A stretch of 38,075 bases of DNA from Paenibacillus farraposensis (GTDB taxonomy: Bacteria; Bacillota; Bacilli; Paenibacillales; Paenibacillaceae): the NCBI RefSeq assembly GCF_020736845.1, contig NZ_JAFFQR010000095.1:10516-48590 (forward strand). Direction: 5' to 3'. This document shows, piece by piece, positions 16,638 to 26,062 of this stretch. The notes under the pieces were generated by a model that searched no databases, was not told the DNA's origin, and saw only the letters and a program-made list of their open reading frames with translations. Both the position numbers and the translations under genes were made by a program. Within the stretch, counting starts at the first letter, position 1; each line of letters starts with the position of its first letter.

Positions 16638-16667
16638 AAAACTCGCTAACTTCAATTAGCGGGTTTT
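16638..16667 (+). terminator. Intrinsic terminator after glycine-zipper gene
   Basis: AAACTCGCTAA pairs with TTAGCGGGTTT around TTCAAT, followed by only four T in GGGTTTTACCC. Some read-through into the small gene and ppk1 is possible. Confidence 0.65.
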
Positions 16668-16701
16668 ACCCAATTTTTAATAACGAAAGGATGCTTGCCT
16701 T

Positions 16702-16815
16702 ATGATTAATTCTAAAAAGGATTCTGTTCCTGACAGCATCACCTTGCGCGTCGGCGCCACATGGCAATTGTTTCAGAAAATAGCATCCTTGTTCCTCGGA
16801 AAAAAGATTAAGTAA
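16702..16815 (+). CDS. 37-residue basic peptide upstream of ppk1
   Basis: MINSKKDSVPDSITLRVGAT followed by WQLFQKIASLFLGKKIK. The C-terminal half is an amphipathic, cationic helix that could bind membrane. AAAGGATG lies about 11 bp before the ATG, a little far. The stop is 15 bp before the ppk1 start, so it is very likely co-transcribed with, and maybe translationally coupled to, ppk1. Not recognised. Too short for most gene callers. Confidence 0.55.
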   Translation: MINSKKDSVPDSITLRVGATWQLFQKIASLFLGKKIK

Positions 16816-16830
16816 GGTGGAGGCACACGG

Positions 16831-18954
16831 ATGGACTACATCAATCGTGAAATAAGCTGGCTTCAATTTAACCGGCGTGTTCTTCAGGAAGCTCAGGATG
16901 AAAATACGCCTTTATTGGAACGGACAAAGTTCATATCGATTGTTTCAACCAATCTGGACGAGTTTGTCAGCGTCAGGGTCGCCGGACTCATGGATAAAAT
17001 CAGGGCTGGGAATCAGGAGGTCGATTTTACCGGCTTTACTCCGCCGCAATTACTGGAAAAAGTCATCGCGATGATCGAGCAATTGGTAGCCGATCAATAT
17101 GCCGCGCATGAGCGGATTCTGCAGCTACTGAAGAAAGAGGGTATCATTTTTGCCAGTTACCACGAGTTAGAGCCTGAGCAGATGAAAGAGATGCAAAACT
17201 ATTACTTTCAAAAAGTATATCCTGTACTGACTCCTTTGGCGATTGATAAAAGCCGTCCATTTCCACTGATTCGTACCAAAAGTGTCTATTTGGCTGTCGT
17301 TTTAAAACCGCCTTCTCACGTATCAAGCAAGGAACTTTATGTGGCGCTGGTTGAAATTCCATCCAATCTGCCCCGCTATATTGAAGTTCCATCTTCATCA
17401 GACCGAAATAAACGGAAGTTTATTTTGCTCGAAGATTTGATCAAACATCATATTCACACCCTGTTTACTACATATTTGCCGGTTACCTATCATACTTTCC
17501 GCTTAACACGCAATGCCGACCTCGATTTAAACGAAGAGGAAGCTGAGGATTTGCTTGATGAAGTGGAAAAATTGCTGGGAGCCAGAAAATGGGGTACTCC
17601 GATTCGATTGGAGATCGAAAATGGGTTTGATCCTTTGGCATTGGAATTTCTAAAAAAAGAACTGGAAGTCGATCGCCCATTTTTGATTACAAATAACGGA
17701 CCTACTGACTTGAGCTACCTCATGTCATTTTCCAACTCATTCGAGGGGTATACGCGTCTCCAATATCCAAGATTTGACCCTCTGTATCCACGCGAGTTCA
17801 CAAAAAGGGATGATTTTTTTGCTGTACTACAAAAAAGAGATGTTCTCTTATTTCTACCATACGAGTCGTTTAATGCCGTCAACGATTTTATAAGACAATC
17901 CGTAGTCGATCCTTTCGTAATGGCAATTAAAATGACTTTGTATCGCGTAAACGGCAATTCGCAGATTATCCAGTCTTTGATTCATGCGGCCAAAGAGGGC
18001 AAACAAGTAACGGTCGTCGTTGAATTAAAGGCCCGATTCGATGAAGCCCGCAATATCGAATGGGCAAAAGAACTGGAAAAGGCCGGTTGTCATGTCGTTT
18101 ACGGCCTTCCCGGATTAAAAATCCATGCCAAAATGATTTTGATCGTTCGCAAGGAAGCAAATTCACTCAAGCGCTACGTACACATTGCTACCGGAAATTA
18201 TAATGAAGTATCGGCGCGAATATTTACAGATATCGGGCTATTTTCAGCCAACCCGAAAATCAGTGAAGATGTTTCTAATTTGTTCAACCAAATTACGGGG
18301 TTTTCTATTCCGAGCCAGTGGCATCACCTTAGCGTGGCTCCAGCCCATTTGAAGCAGCGGCTGCTGTGTTGTATTCAGAAAGAAGCGGAAAACGCCGCTC
18401 ATGGCAAACCTGCGAGAATTATCGCCAAGATGAACTCATTGTCAAATAAACAGCTCGTTAATGAGCTGTATGCCGCTTCCCGAGCAGGTGTCCGGATTGA
18501 GCTGATCGTACGCGGCATCTGTTGCCTGCGGCCGGGAATTCCCGGCCTGAGCGATAATATTACCGTCCGCAGCATTGTCGACCGTTTTTTGGAGCATTCC
18601 CGCATTTTTTATTTTGAGAATGCCGGGGCACCGCAGGTTTGGCTGTCCAGTGCGGACTGGATGACCAGAAATATGGACAAGCGAATTGAATTGATGTGCC
18701 CACTATTAGATGAGGACCACCAATCGGTCGTGATTCAATATTTATTGCTGCTGCTGAATGATAATGTCAAAGCCCGGCAGCTGCTTTCCGATGGCCGGTA
18801 TGTCATGGCGCACAACGTTGAACCTCCTTGCCGCAGCCAAATAGAAGCTAGGAGACTTGTAGCCGAGAACAACAGCCCCGTGCCGGTTCAAGACGACCAT
18901 ATCAGTCCGTTGTCAGCCTCTGCCTACCCGGACGAGTCAGACCTGATTCACTGA
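16831..18954 (+). CDS. ppk1: Polyphosphate kinase 1
   Basis: 707 residues with the full PPK1 architecture: N domain starting YINREISWLQFNRRVLQEA, head domain, and two phospholipase D-like C1/C2 domains. The autophosphorylated His is His432 in GLPGLKIHAKM (His435 in E. coli); HIATGNYNE and the second His in FLEHSRIFYFENAG are present. It polymerises the gamma-phosphate of ATP reversibly into polyphosphate at the membrane. GGTGGAGG lies 8 bp before the ATG. Length is normal. It closes the plus-strand cluster of small genes divergent from the CtpI-like ATPase and overlaps the convergent gerW gene by 7 bp. Confidence 0.96.
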   Translation: MDYINREISWLQFNRRVLQEAQDENTPLLERTKFISIVSTNLDEFVSVRVAGLMDKIRAGNQEVDFTGFTPPQLLEKVIAMIEQLVADQYAAHERILQLLKKEGIIFASYHELEPEQMKEMQNYYFQKVYPVLTPLAIDKSRPFPLIRTKSVYLAVVLKPPSHVSSKELYVALVEIPSNLPRYIEVPSSSDRNKRKFILLEDLIKHHIHTLFTTYLPVTYHTFRLTRNADLDLNEEEAEDLLDEVEKLLGARKWGTPIRLEIENGFDPLALEFLKKELEVDRPFLITNNGPTDLSYLMSFSNSFEGYTRLQYPRFDPLYPREFTKRDDFFAVLQKRDVLLFLPYESFNAVNDFIRQSVVDPFVMAIKMTLYRVNGNSQIIQSLIHAAKEGKQVTVVVELKARFDEARNIEWAKELEKAGCHVVYGLPGLKIHAKMILIVRKEANSLKRYVHIATGNYNEVSARIFTDIGLFSANPKISEDVSNLFNQITGFSIPSQWHHLSVAPAHLKQRLLCCIQKEAENAAHGKPARIIAKMNSLSNKQLVNELYAASRAGVRIELIVRGICCLRPGIPGLSDNITVRSIVDRFLEHSRIFYFENAGAPQVWLSSADWMTRNMDKRIELMCPLLDEDHQSVVIQYLLLLLNDNVKARQLLSDGRYVMAHNVEPPCRSQIEARRLVAENNSPVPVQDDHISPLSASAYPDESDLIH

Positions 18955-19358
18955 TCGTTGTTTGAGTCTCCCCGGTATCGGTATTGCTGAATCAGCTCCT
19001 GTAATGTATCCAGAAGATGCGGTGCCATATTCAGAAGCTTGTCGTATATTGTGGGCGAGGTCTCCAAATAGGTGGTTTGAACGCCCGTTTTGCCGATGAT
19101 GAGAAAAGCAAAGGGGGTAACGGTTACACCCCCACCTGTACCGCCTCCAAATGGTGCTGCCTGACTGGCTGCTGACTGGCTTTGCTTGCCCAAATCACTT
19201 CCTCCCGCAGCAAAGCCATAGCTTACTTTACAGACAGGGATGATCAGGGTGCCGTCGGACGCGGCAACCGGTTCCCCCATCGTGGTATTGACGTTCACCA
19301 TGTCCTTTAATTGGCCCATTGCCGTTTTAACAAAAGATTGTAACGGATGCTCTGTCAT
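18948..19358 (-). CDS. gerW: GerW/YtfJ-family sporulation protein
   Basis: 136 residues, starting MTEHPLQSFVKTAMGQLKDM. The family hallmark is plain: MVNVNTTMGEPV, GTLIIPVCKVSYGFAAGGSD, then a Gly-rich run GGGTGGGVTVTPFAFLI. YtfJ (GerW) is made in the forespore and is needed for normal germination in Bacillus. ATG at 19358 has AAAGGTGAATTG upstream. It is a single gene, convergent with ppk1 with a 7-bp overlap and no terminator between them. Confidence 0.93.
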   Translation of the reverse strand: MTEHPLQSFVKTAMGQLKDMVNVNTTMGEPVAASDGTLIIPVCKVSYGFAAGGSDLGKQSQSAASQAAPFGGGTGGGVTVTPFAFLIIGKTGVQTTYLETSPTIYDKLLNMAPHLLDTLQELIQQYRYRGDSNNDQ

Positions 19359-19460
19359 TTCAATTCACCTTTCGCTGCAATTGTCTCTCTTTTCATTGTG
19401 GTCATGGCGGAATAAGAATAAACCAGGGTTCGGGCAATCTCGGGTTGACTCTCTAGTGAA

Positions 19461-19637
19461 CAAGAAAGGATTCAAGGAGGTAGCCAATCTATTCAGGCCT
19501 TAGCAAGAATAATTGGGCCTATCATTGGAGGTCAAATCTATGTATCACTTGGTCATGTCGCACCCGCTTTTATGGGTGTGATCCTTGTAGCAGCGGCAAT
19601 ACCCGTTTTGTATAAGGGTACACATGTAAATATGTAA
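19461..19637 (+). pseudogene. MFS transporter, C-terminal remnant
   Basis: Reads QERIQGGSQSIQALARIIGP then IIGGQIYVSLGHVAPAFMG and a last hydrophobic helix before TAA. This is the typical penultimate part of a 12-helix drug-type MFS transporter (G...S...LARI.GP..GG). The upstream 350 residues are gone. No usable start. Confidence 0.65.
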
Positions 19638-19699
19638 ACTACCTACTTTACTTCTTTTATGGAGCATCCTTGAACTAGGCGCAATTCAAGTACAGTCCT

Positions 19700-19860
19700 T
19701 TACTCGGCATTACTCACCATCAAAAGAATTCGACGGACTTCCTCTTGAATTTCAAAATCGAGGGTATTCCAGTGATCGTATAACATTTTCCTATGTGAAG
19801 CGTATTTCCCCCTCCCTTTTCGTTTTCTCAATAAATCTATAGCTAGATATTCAGCAATTC
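19700..19860 (-). other. Coding-like fragment, unknown
   Basis: A minus-strand frame reads RKRKGRGKYASHRKML, YDHWNTLDFEIQEEVRRI. The composition looks like real, basic, helical protein but there is no good start and the frame upstream is only the antisense phase of the deacetylase remnant. I could not place it in a family. Confidence 0.25.
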
Positions 19861-20359
19861 TTAAAAGATAAAATCGGATATAATCCTTCGGCATTCTTAG
19901 GTGAACCTTCTGCATCCTCAGGTAATACATTCCAGTCAATCTGGTGATAGTCCTTATCCTGTAGAGCTTTGTCTTGCGTTTCCATACCTTTGGGATCGTT
20001 TCCCTGCCATGTCATATGACCGCCTGGAAATCGAATCACTCTTGTGGAAAAATCCTGCCCCAGAATAGCATGTCCTTCCTTAACCATTCTTTTATTAAAT
20101 GTTTGCCCCATCATTTTCTTCCGCTGCTTTTCCTACCGAAAAAGCGTTGCTTTCACATTTTCTTTTTTAAGAATATCTAATGTTTTAGGCGTTGCGATTA
20201 ATGATGGCCTACCGTCTATGCCCTCAGGTCTCAGGAGGATTCAACTGTGGTATAAATTGAACTTTGAATCATATGCATTGTCCCAAGCACCAGACTGGTT
20301 AACAATATAATCAAAATAGCGATAGTTATCACTGTTATAATGAACTCTTTGTATTTCAT
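19851..20359 (-). pseudogene. Polysaccharide deacetylase, decayed
   Basis: An N-terminal membrane anchor starts at 20359 (MKYKEFIITVITIAILIILL) and stops after about 41 codons. Further frames then show TPKTLDILKKENVKAT, VGKAAEEN, RMVKEGHAILG, RFPGGHMTW and IDWNVLPEDAEG, the ordered motifs of the NodB/PgdA deacetylase domain (KATFF, KEGHAIGNHT, FRFPGG, DWN...DA). The metal-binding first motif (D/G-DDG) and the NHT histidines are missing. Several frameshifts and deletions make it inactive. Intact relatives deacetylate peptidoglycan or chitin-like polymers. Confidence 0.7.
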
Positions 20360-20672
20360 ATACTCACTTCTTTCCTTGCCTAGCTATTTACCATACTAGT
20401 CAGCTTTTATTTAACGAACAACAGTCAAAGCTTACAAAAATCTTAACATTTTTGTAAGGTTTCAGCTTGACTGCATGCCATCGTTAAAAATCAGTTTTGC
20501 GGACAATATCCAAGTGACAGATATTCGATGGATTTTTAAGCTGATTCATGAAGAAGGGTGAGCAGGATTATAGCAATAAAATAAGGCTCCATATGCCGAA
20601 TCAGAATCAGCAAAAGGAGCCTCATTTTCGATTTATCATTCACTTCTATGGATTCCTGGCGACATACAACAT
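20360..20672. other. Gene-free stretch with two hairpins
   Basis: About 310 bp. CTTACAAAAAT/ATTTTTGTAAG at 20430-20460 is a stem without a T-run. AGGCTCC...GGAGCCT at 20582-20622 is a hairpin followed by TCATTTTCG that may end the minus-strand or plus-strand transcripts. A short plus-strand frame (VTDIRWIFKLIHEEG, about 20510-20560) is not convincing as a gene. Confidence 0.4.
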
Positions 20673-21371
20673 TTAACACGTGGTTTTTGAATGTATAATA
20701 TCTTTCAGCTCCATCAGGTTTTTTATCTCATAAGTGGGTTGAACTCCGGACGTATTTGTCTTTCCGCCAGGATTGAACCAACAGGTATCAATGCCGTATT
20801 GGTGGCCGCCTTGAATATCCGAGGTCAACGAATCACCGACCATAAGAACCTTGCTTTTATCGGAAATGGCCAGCTTGGTAAAGGCGTGATCGAAAATACC
20901 GGCTTGTGGTTTCTGGCAGCCTACCTCCTCTGAAATAACCACCTGCTCAAACATATGGCGCAGCGGCGAAAGCTGAAGTCTGGACGTTTGCACCTCTTTA
21001 ATTCCATTCGTAATAATTGCCAAACGACAGTCGGACAGCATTCCACATAATTCAGCAGCTCCGTCGATCAAAAAAGCACCTTCACCCAAATAATGTAAAT
21101 AAACAGCACTGAAATCATCTGAATTGAAATCCAGCTTATGTACGGCAAACAGTCGCTTGAACCTCTCCACTCGCAGCTGCGCCGTGGTAATATGTCCTTC
21201 CTCTGCTTCCCGCCACAGGACATTATTGATTTCATCATAGCTGGCCTTATACTCTGTGGCCCCGTGTGGCAAGCCAAATTGGGTAAACGTATGATGTAGC
21301 GCATGACCCTCTGCCTTTTTAAAATCAAACAGTGTATCATCGATATCAAATAAAACAACTTCGTATTTCAT
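20673..21371 (-). CDS. yjjG: YjjG/YfnB-type HAD nucleotidase
   Basis: 232 residues. All HAD motifs are present: I, LFDIDDTLFDF with the nucleophile Asp; II, IITNG; III, Lys in CQKPQAGIFDHAF; IV, VGDSLTSDIQGG. The cap is the helical C1 type (AEGHALHHTFTQFGLPHG). This pattern matches YjjG/YfnB, house-cleaning phosphatases that dephosphorylate non-canonical pyrimidine nucleotides such as 5-halogenated dUMP/dTMP analogues. Start ATG at 21371 with TGGAGGGAACC upstream; the frame extends 4 codons further, but the SD lies inside that extension. Single-gene unit on the minus strand. Confidence 0.88.
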   Translation of the reverse strand: MKYEVVLFDIDDTLFDFKKAEGHALHHTFTQFGLPHGATEYKASYDEINNVLWREAEEGHITTAQLRVERFKRLFAVHKLDFNSDDFSAVYLHYLGEGAFLIDGAAELCGMLSDCRLAIITNGIKEVQTSRLQLSPLRHMFEQVVISEEVGCQKPQAGIFDHAFTKLAISDKSKVLMVGDSLTSDIQGGHQYGIDTCWFNPGGKTNTSGVQPTYEIKNLMELKDIIHSKTTC

Positions 21372-21418
21372 GGTTCCCTCCATTCGACGTTCATGTTGAT
21401 TATGCGTTTAAAATGAAA

Positions 21419-21458
21419 CGACCGCAAGACTGATTGATAATCTGAGGCGGTCATTTCT
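21419..21458 (-). terminator. Intrinsic terminator after the MFS gene
   Basis: Minus-strand stem GACCGCCTCAGATTATC/ ...CAGTCTTGCGGTC followed by GTTTCATTTT. It lies between the MFS gene and yjjG. Confidence 0.55.
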
Positions 21459-21512
21459 CTTTAAACGCTTTTAATTCAATGATCTGTACAAATCATATCG
21501 GCCAAGTCCGCT

Positions 21513-22718
21513 TTAAATTTCTTTAGTGCCCTGTGTTTTTTCAGTGAAGAAGTAAAGCAGCGATAAAAGTGGTAAAACAGTTCCAATGAGTGCTGTGAAA
21601 CCCCAGCCGATGTAGGCATAAGCCCAGCCTCCTAAAGATGACCCAACCGCTCCACCAATAAAGAAGATGGACATGAAGAGACCATTCAGGCGACCTCTTG
21701 TCTCACTCCCCAATGAATATATGGCGCGCTGTCCAAGGACAAGATTTCCGGATACCGCCATATCCAGCGTAATCGCAGAAATGAAAAGAATGACGAGGGC
21801 TGTAGTGGAATGGTCTTGAAACAGATAGAGCAGCAAAAAAGAGAGCACAGCTATGATCATAGCTAATCCGGTCAACAAGCGGGTCCAGCCCTTATCTGCC
21901 AGCTTTCCGGCAATCGGCGCTGCAACTGCCCCGCCCACTCCAACTAATGCGAACAATGCGATCCCCTGCTGAGACATCCCGAAATCGTGTGCTAGCCGTA
22001 AAGGAACTGTTGTCCAGAAAAGACTGAATGCTCCGAATAAGCAGGCTTGATAAAAAGCGCGGCGGCGCAACACAGGGGTTTGTTTGAAAAGAACGCCCAA
22101 TGAGAAAATCAGTTTGCCATAGTTCACCGTAGGCGAAGGCTTACGCTCAGGAAGAGCACGCGACAACAGAATGGTCAGCAGAGCGACCACAACAGCCGAT
22201 AAGGAAAATACAGCTTGCCAGCCCCAAAGGCTGGTGATTAAGCTTGCGACCGGCCGGGCAAACATAATTCCGAGCAAAAGCCCGCTCATCACGTTCCCTA
22301 CTACGCGGCCACGCTGCTCTTCCGCTGCCAGATAGGTGGCATATGGCACCAGAATCTGGGCTACCACGGAGCCCAGTCCAATAAACAGCGATGCAATTAA
22401 AAACAGCGCTCCATTCGGGGAGAATGCTGCCGCCAGCAGCGCACATATCACAACGGCCAGAGCGATAACTGCAAGCTGCCGATTCTCAATGATATCACTG
22501 AGCGGGACGATAAACAGCAGTCCTGCAACGTAGCCGATTTGAGTCAAGGTGACGATTAATCCGGCTACAGCCGAAGAAAGGCCCATTGCGGCACCAATCG
22601 GACCAACCAGTGTTTGGGCATAATACAGATTGGCGACGATCAGACCGCATGCAGATGCCAACAGCAGCATCATCCAACGTGAAATGCCCTTACTTTCCTT
22701 GGTTAAACTTTTTTGCAT
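21513..22718 (-). CDS. MFS transporter, DHA1 drug-efflux type
   Basis: About 401 residues with 12 hydrophobic helices. Starts [20 protein letters not shown], with the signature loop [20 protein letters not shown] common in the small DHA1 exporters of the YgaY/YfcJ-like branch, and the motif A-like segment [21 protein letters not shown] is upstream of ATG 22718; ATG 22724 is also possible. A divergent TetR gene lies 200 bp away with shared operator-like repeats, so this is probably a TetR-repressed exporter. Substrate unknown. Confidence 0.88.
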   Translation of the reverse strand: MQKSLTKESKGISRWMMLLLASACGLIVANLYYAQTLVGPIGAAMGLSSAVAGLIVTLTQIGYVAGLLFIVPLSDIIENRQLAVIALAVVICALLAAAFSPNGALFLIASLFIGLGSVVAQILVPYATYLAAEEQRGRVVGNVMSGLLLGIMFARPVASLITSLWGWQAVFSLSAVVVALLTILLSRALPERKPSPTVNYGKLIFSLGVLFKQTPVLRRRAFYQACLFGAFSLFWTTVPLRLAHDFGMSQQGIALFALVGVGGAVAAPIAGKLADKGWTRLLTGLAMIIAVLSFLLLYLFQDHSTTALVILFISAITLDMAVSGNLVLGQRAIYSLGSETRGRLNGLFMSIFFIGGAVGSSLGGWAYAYIGWGFTALIGTVLPLLSLLYFFTEKTQGTKEI

Positions 22719-22796
22719 GATCATCCTTCTCCTCTTTTTCTTGTTTGAATGAACGCAGGACAACATATTTAGCATGGCTGTTATCCAAATTTAAAT

Positions 22797-22914
22797 ACTA
22801 TACGTTCAGTTCATTAATTCGATAAGTAAATAATATACTGAACGTACCGTTTTGTAAATAGGTAATTTCGTTTTCTTTTTATCCGAATGTTTAGTATACT
22901 GAACGTACCGTTTT
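22797..22914. promoter_or_regulatory. Repeated operator-like sites for the TetR/MFS pair
   Basis: TATACTGAACGTACCGTTTT occurs twice in the same orientation (22834-22853 and 22895-22914). A third copy in reverse orientation, ACTATACGTTCAGT (22797-22810), matches ACTGAACGTACCGT at 12 of 14 positions. The plus-strand copies include TATACT as a likely -10 of the tetR gene. This is the layout expected for auto- and cross-repression by the encoded TetR protein. Confidence 0.75.
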
Positions 22915-22931
22915 TATTTAAGGAGAGGATT

Positions 22932-23513
22932 ATGATGCAGCGCAAAAGAGGACGTCCACGGAATGTTGAAACGCAAAATTCCATCCTATCCGCTTCCTAT
23001 GATCTGCTATTGGAGGGTGGGTTTGGCGCAGTTACCGTAGAGAAAATTGCCGAACGCGCCGGAGTCAGCAAGGCCACGATTTATAAATGGTGGCCGAATA
23101 AGGCCGCTGTTGTCATAGATGGCTTCCTGGCTGCGGCTGCGGAAAGGCTGCCCATACCGGACACAGGTTCAGCTTTTCAGGATTTACTCATTCACGCTAC
23201 CAATGTCACTCGGTTTATGCTCAGCCGTGAAGGAACAATCATTACGGAGTTGATTGGTGAAGGCCAGTTTGATGCAGGACTGGCAGAGGCATATCAGACC
23301 CGGTATATTCACCCTCGCCGGCTTGAGGCCAGGCAGCTTTTGGAACGGGGAATTCGGAGTGGAGAATTAAAGGATAAGCTTGATATCGAATTAAGTATTG
23401 ATCTCATATATGGACCTATTTTTTATCGCTTATTGGTTACCGGGGGGCCTTTGGACGATGCGTATATAGAAAATTTATTAAACTCTGTATTTCAAGGGAT
23501 AAAAGCGAAGTGA
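22932..23513 (+). CDS. TetR-family repressor, divergent from MFS gene
   Basis: 194 residues from the ATG at 22932 (AGGAGAGG upstream); the frame is open earlier but without a site. MMQRKRGRPRNVETQNSILS leads into a full TetR helix-turn-helix (GAVTVEKIAERAGVSKATIY, KWWPNKAAVV). The C-terminal ligand domain resembles the TetR_C_11-like group (GEGQFDAGLAEAYQTRYIHPRR). It likely represses itself and the divergent exporter through the three CTGAACGTA sites between them. A strong terminator follows at 23521. Confidence 0.9.
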   Translation: MMQRKRGRPRNVETQNSILSASYDLLLEGGFGAVTVEKIAERAGVSKATIYKWWPNKAAVVIDGFLAAAAERLPIPDTGSAFQDLLIHATNVTRFMLSREGTIITELIGEGQFDAGLAEAYQTRYIHPRRLEARQLLERGIRSGELKDKLDIELSIDLIYGPIFYRLLVTGGPLDDAYIENLLNSVFQGIKAK

Positions 23514-23520
23514 AAGGAAA

Positions 23521-23566
23521 AACGAAAGCATGGTTTCGCTTTATGGAATCCATGCTTTCGTTTTTA
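23521..23566 (+). terminator. Intrinsic terminator of tetR
   Basis: A 13-bp perfect stem AACGAAAGCATGG/CCATGCTTTCGTT with 16-base loop, then TTTTT. It starts 7 bp after the tetR stop. Confidence 0.9.
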
Positions 23567-24082
23567 TATGCACACGATTATGTTTTCGGCTTCCGTTTGG
23601 TGGCATCAATTTCAGATGGCTCCGCAATCGACGCAATTTTCTCCGTGAATCTCTCCCAAACTCCTAAGGTGTTATTTTATTTCCCGAATTTTTTTGCAGG
23701 AGTATAAATAAAATCTTTTCAAGTAGCAAAGTTCGCGGCCCAGTTAAATATTGACAATTGGATTGATTTGTTTCAAGATGAAATAATAAAGGAAATAGAA
23801 TATCGGTCAAAGTGTAATCGATTGATATGTCACTGATCGCAATGAAAAATAGAAGGCATTAATGACGGCACCCAAGACTTGGTTAACGAATATGTACCTG
23901 CAATACCTCCGAGCATAACCACGCCAGCCAAACTTTGGAACAACTCTTCCCATTTTTCCTAGAAATACATTTTTCCTAAAGTGGTTGTCTGGTGGTTGTC
24001 TGCGATTTTCGTAGAATTCCTTTTCATTTGGGAGAGTTGTATTTTTTTATTGAAAAAGCTCGGTAATTCATGAATAGTGAGC
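23567..24082. other. Gene-poor stretch with short coding-like scraps
   Basis: About 515 bp. A plus-strand scrap at about 23712-23836 reads FQVAKFAAQLNIDNWIDLFQ then EIIKEIEYR, and a minus-strand scrap at about 23840-23955 reads LFQSLAGVVMLGGIAGTYSL. Both look like debris of two different genes, without starts. I could not identify either. A TAATAA/TTGACA-like AT-rich area near 23750 is not convincing as a promoter. Confidence 0.35.
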
Positions 24083-25743
24083 TTATTTATTCATTGATAC
24101 ACGAAACTGCTCACATACTTGGGTTATGCATTCTTTCAAATAATGCACGATCTCCGGTACATGCTCCGGTTGGGTATGTGGCGAAATGACAAAAAATTTA
24201 CTGACATAAAGCGGAATTTGCCGGCCTTCAACGGTCTTGACCAGAAGATGTTTCTTTGTATCCCCGAAGAACATCCGATCGCGATGTTTGCCCAATTTCT
24301 CAAATAGCTGTTCATTCAATTGATTGTTCCGCTCGATATCCTCCCAAGAACTGCTTCCGCTTATTTCTTCGGCAAACCGCGGGCCATCTGGCGGATAAAT
24401 GCGGATCAGTGTTGATATTCCCAGGTTGTCCGGGTTGGCAATATCGGCCCCGGAATTTCCACAACAAGCCGTTCACGAAATTGCAAACTCACCTCCAGAA
24501 ATTGGGCAAGAAGACGCCGATAGCCTTCTACCCCAAAGGCCAACAGCGAACTGTACATGCTGATGGAGCTGGCCATCCGAGAGCATTCCAACGTATAGCC
24601 GGTGTGATACTCACCGTAGCCGCGGTGTCCGACATAAGGGGTTTCGTCCGCATCAAGCTCTAGAAGCCCAAGATCCGCTGCATTTTTGAGCAGAAACAGG
24701 CTTGAGACATAAGGTGATTGTCCGAGTTTTTGAAAATCGAAGCACATGGAGTCAGCCAGAGAAAGATGTCTCATCTTCTCCTGAATAGAAGTCAGCATCC
24801 CGATGACACCCGTGCTGAATTGGTGTGTGTTCTTTTCCAGGTCGTAATCGTTGAAGACGGCAAAAAAACCGCCCAGAGCCGAATCTGCATGAATGTGCGG
24901 GCACGGCAACCCGAATTGCTCCGAAAATTCCTCGGCAACGGTACGGATTTGGAGGACATCGTCAATACCCATGGCATCTGTTGTCCCTGTTGTTGCCACT
25001 ATATACACAGGCACGCCTCCGCCTACAGCGACCGCCGCCATTTTACATCTCAAATCATCCACATCCATAGAACTGTCGGATAAAGCTTTTACTTTGATGA
25101 GGTGATCACTGCCGATCCCGGACGCTTCCATCGACTTGAACAGGCTGTAATGGGCCAATTCCGAGCAAAAGGCATACAAGTTGTCCGGAACCCCGTGCTT
25201 TAGCGCATTCGGGTCATATTTGGCAATGGCAATCCGCAATCCGGAAAATATGGAGCCCTGACCTCCCCAAGTGGTATAGCCCCCGCTTGTCCCGGCATCA
25301 TAGCCCACCAGCTTGGACATCATCGCCATTACTCTGACCTCAGCCTCGGCTCCGGCAGGCCCGTAAACATCCCAAATATTGTTGCCGTTCACCAGCATCG
25401 CGGACAACACGCCCAATATTCCGGGAATGGAGGCCATTGGCAGTATATTCGCAAAAAAATACTTTGTATGGTAAGGATGTCCGTGCAGCAACTGCAATAG
25501 CGCTGCGTTCACCTCCTTCATAGGAGCACCTTCATAGGGAATCTGACTTTGTGCAACCAATTGACCGTAAAAATCCCCATCCCGCTGTTTCTCTCCTTTG
25601 AGATTGACAGCTTTGGGGTTCTTCAGCTCATCTACGCCGCTAATCATTTGCTCGATCAGTTTCATGATCCATTTTCGTTGTAACAAGTTTCCGTCTTCGC
25701 TTGGAAACCAATTTCTAACATCCGATTTACTGTGCATTTCCAT
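24083..25743 (-). pseudogene. Group II PLP-dependent decarboxylase, one frameshift
   Basis: The first frame (445 codons) starts MEMHSKSDVRNWFPSEDGN and includes the PLP-binding features of the glutamate/tyrosine/histidine-type decarboxylase fold: TSGGYTTWGGQGSI, HIHADSALGG with the PLP-ring Asp, and the Schiff-base Lys in DFQKLGQSPY. A 1-bp loss in the C run at 24448-24451 shifts the frame; the last ~115 residues continue as ADIANPDNLGISTLIRIYPP through to SMNK at 24083. The joined length of about 553 is normal. GGAGAGG is upstream of the ATG. Substrate not predictable. The break could be a sequencing error, in which case the gene is intact. Confidence 0.85.
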
Positions 25744-26062
25744 CTGAATCCTCTCCCCATTGTTCTGAGTGTGTAGAATCCTCTTTGAATCTTGAAGTTG
25801 AAGAAATCCCTGTTTGCAGAAGTATTGATAGACAGGCAGCTTACCTCGAGGATTTTATTGCTTTACATTTCTAAATTATACAATGAAATAATAGAGATGA
25901 ATAGATATTTGTTCCATCATATGTAGTAATTAATAACTGTAAAGCTTACGAGTTTTGCATCCTAAAATCTGCTGTACAATAATCGTTACAACGGCAGCAA
26001 AAAATAATGCTTCTTATTTTACAAAGCATTATTTTTTGGATGATATGTTTGGTGGATTCTTG
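25744..26062. other. Intergenic region between decarboxylase and cstR
   Basis: About 320 bp. It holds the AT-rich upstream region of the decarboxylase gene and the strong hairpin at 25999-26037. I see no gene. Confidence 0.5.
25999..26037. terminator. Bidirectional terminator between cstR and decarboxylase
   Basis: AAAAAATAATGCTT pairs with AAGCATTATTTTTT around an 11-base loop, with T-runs on both strands. It ends the minus-strand sulfur operon. Confidence 0.85.

Noticed and set aside
20430..20460. Long AT hairpin as terminator
   Set aside because: Stem TTACAAAAAT/ATTTTTGTAA is AT-only and has no T-run after it on either strand.
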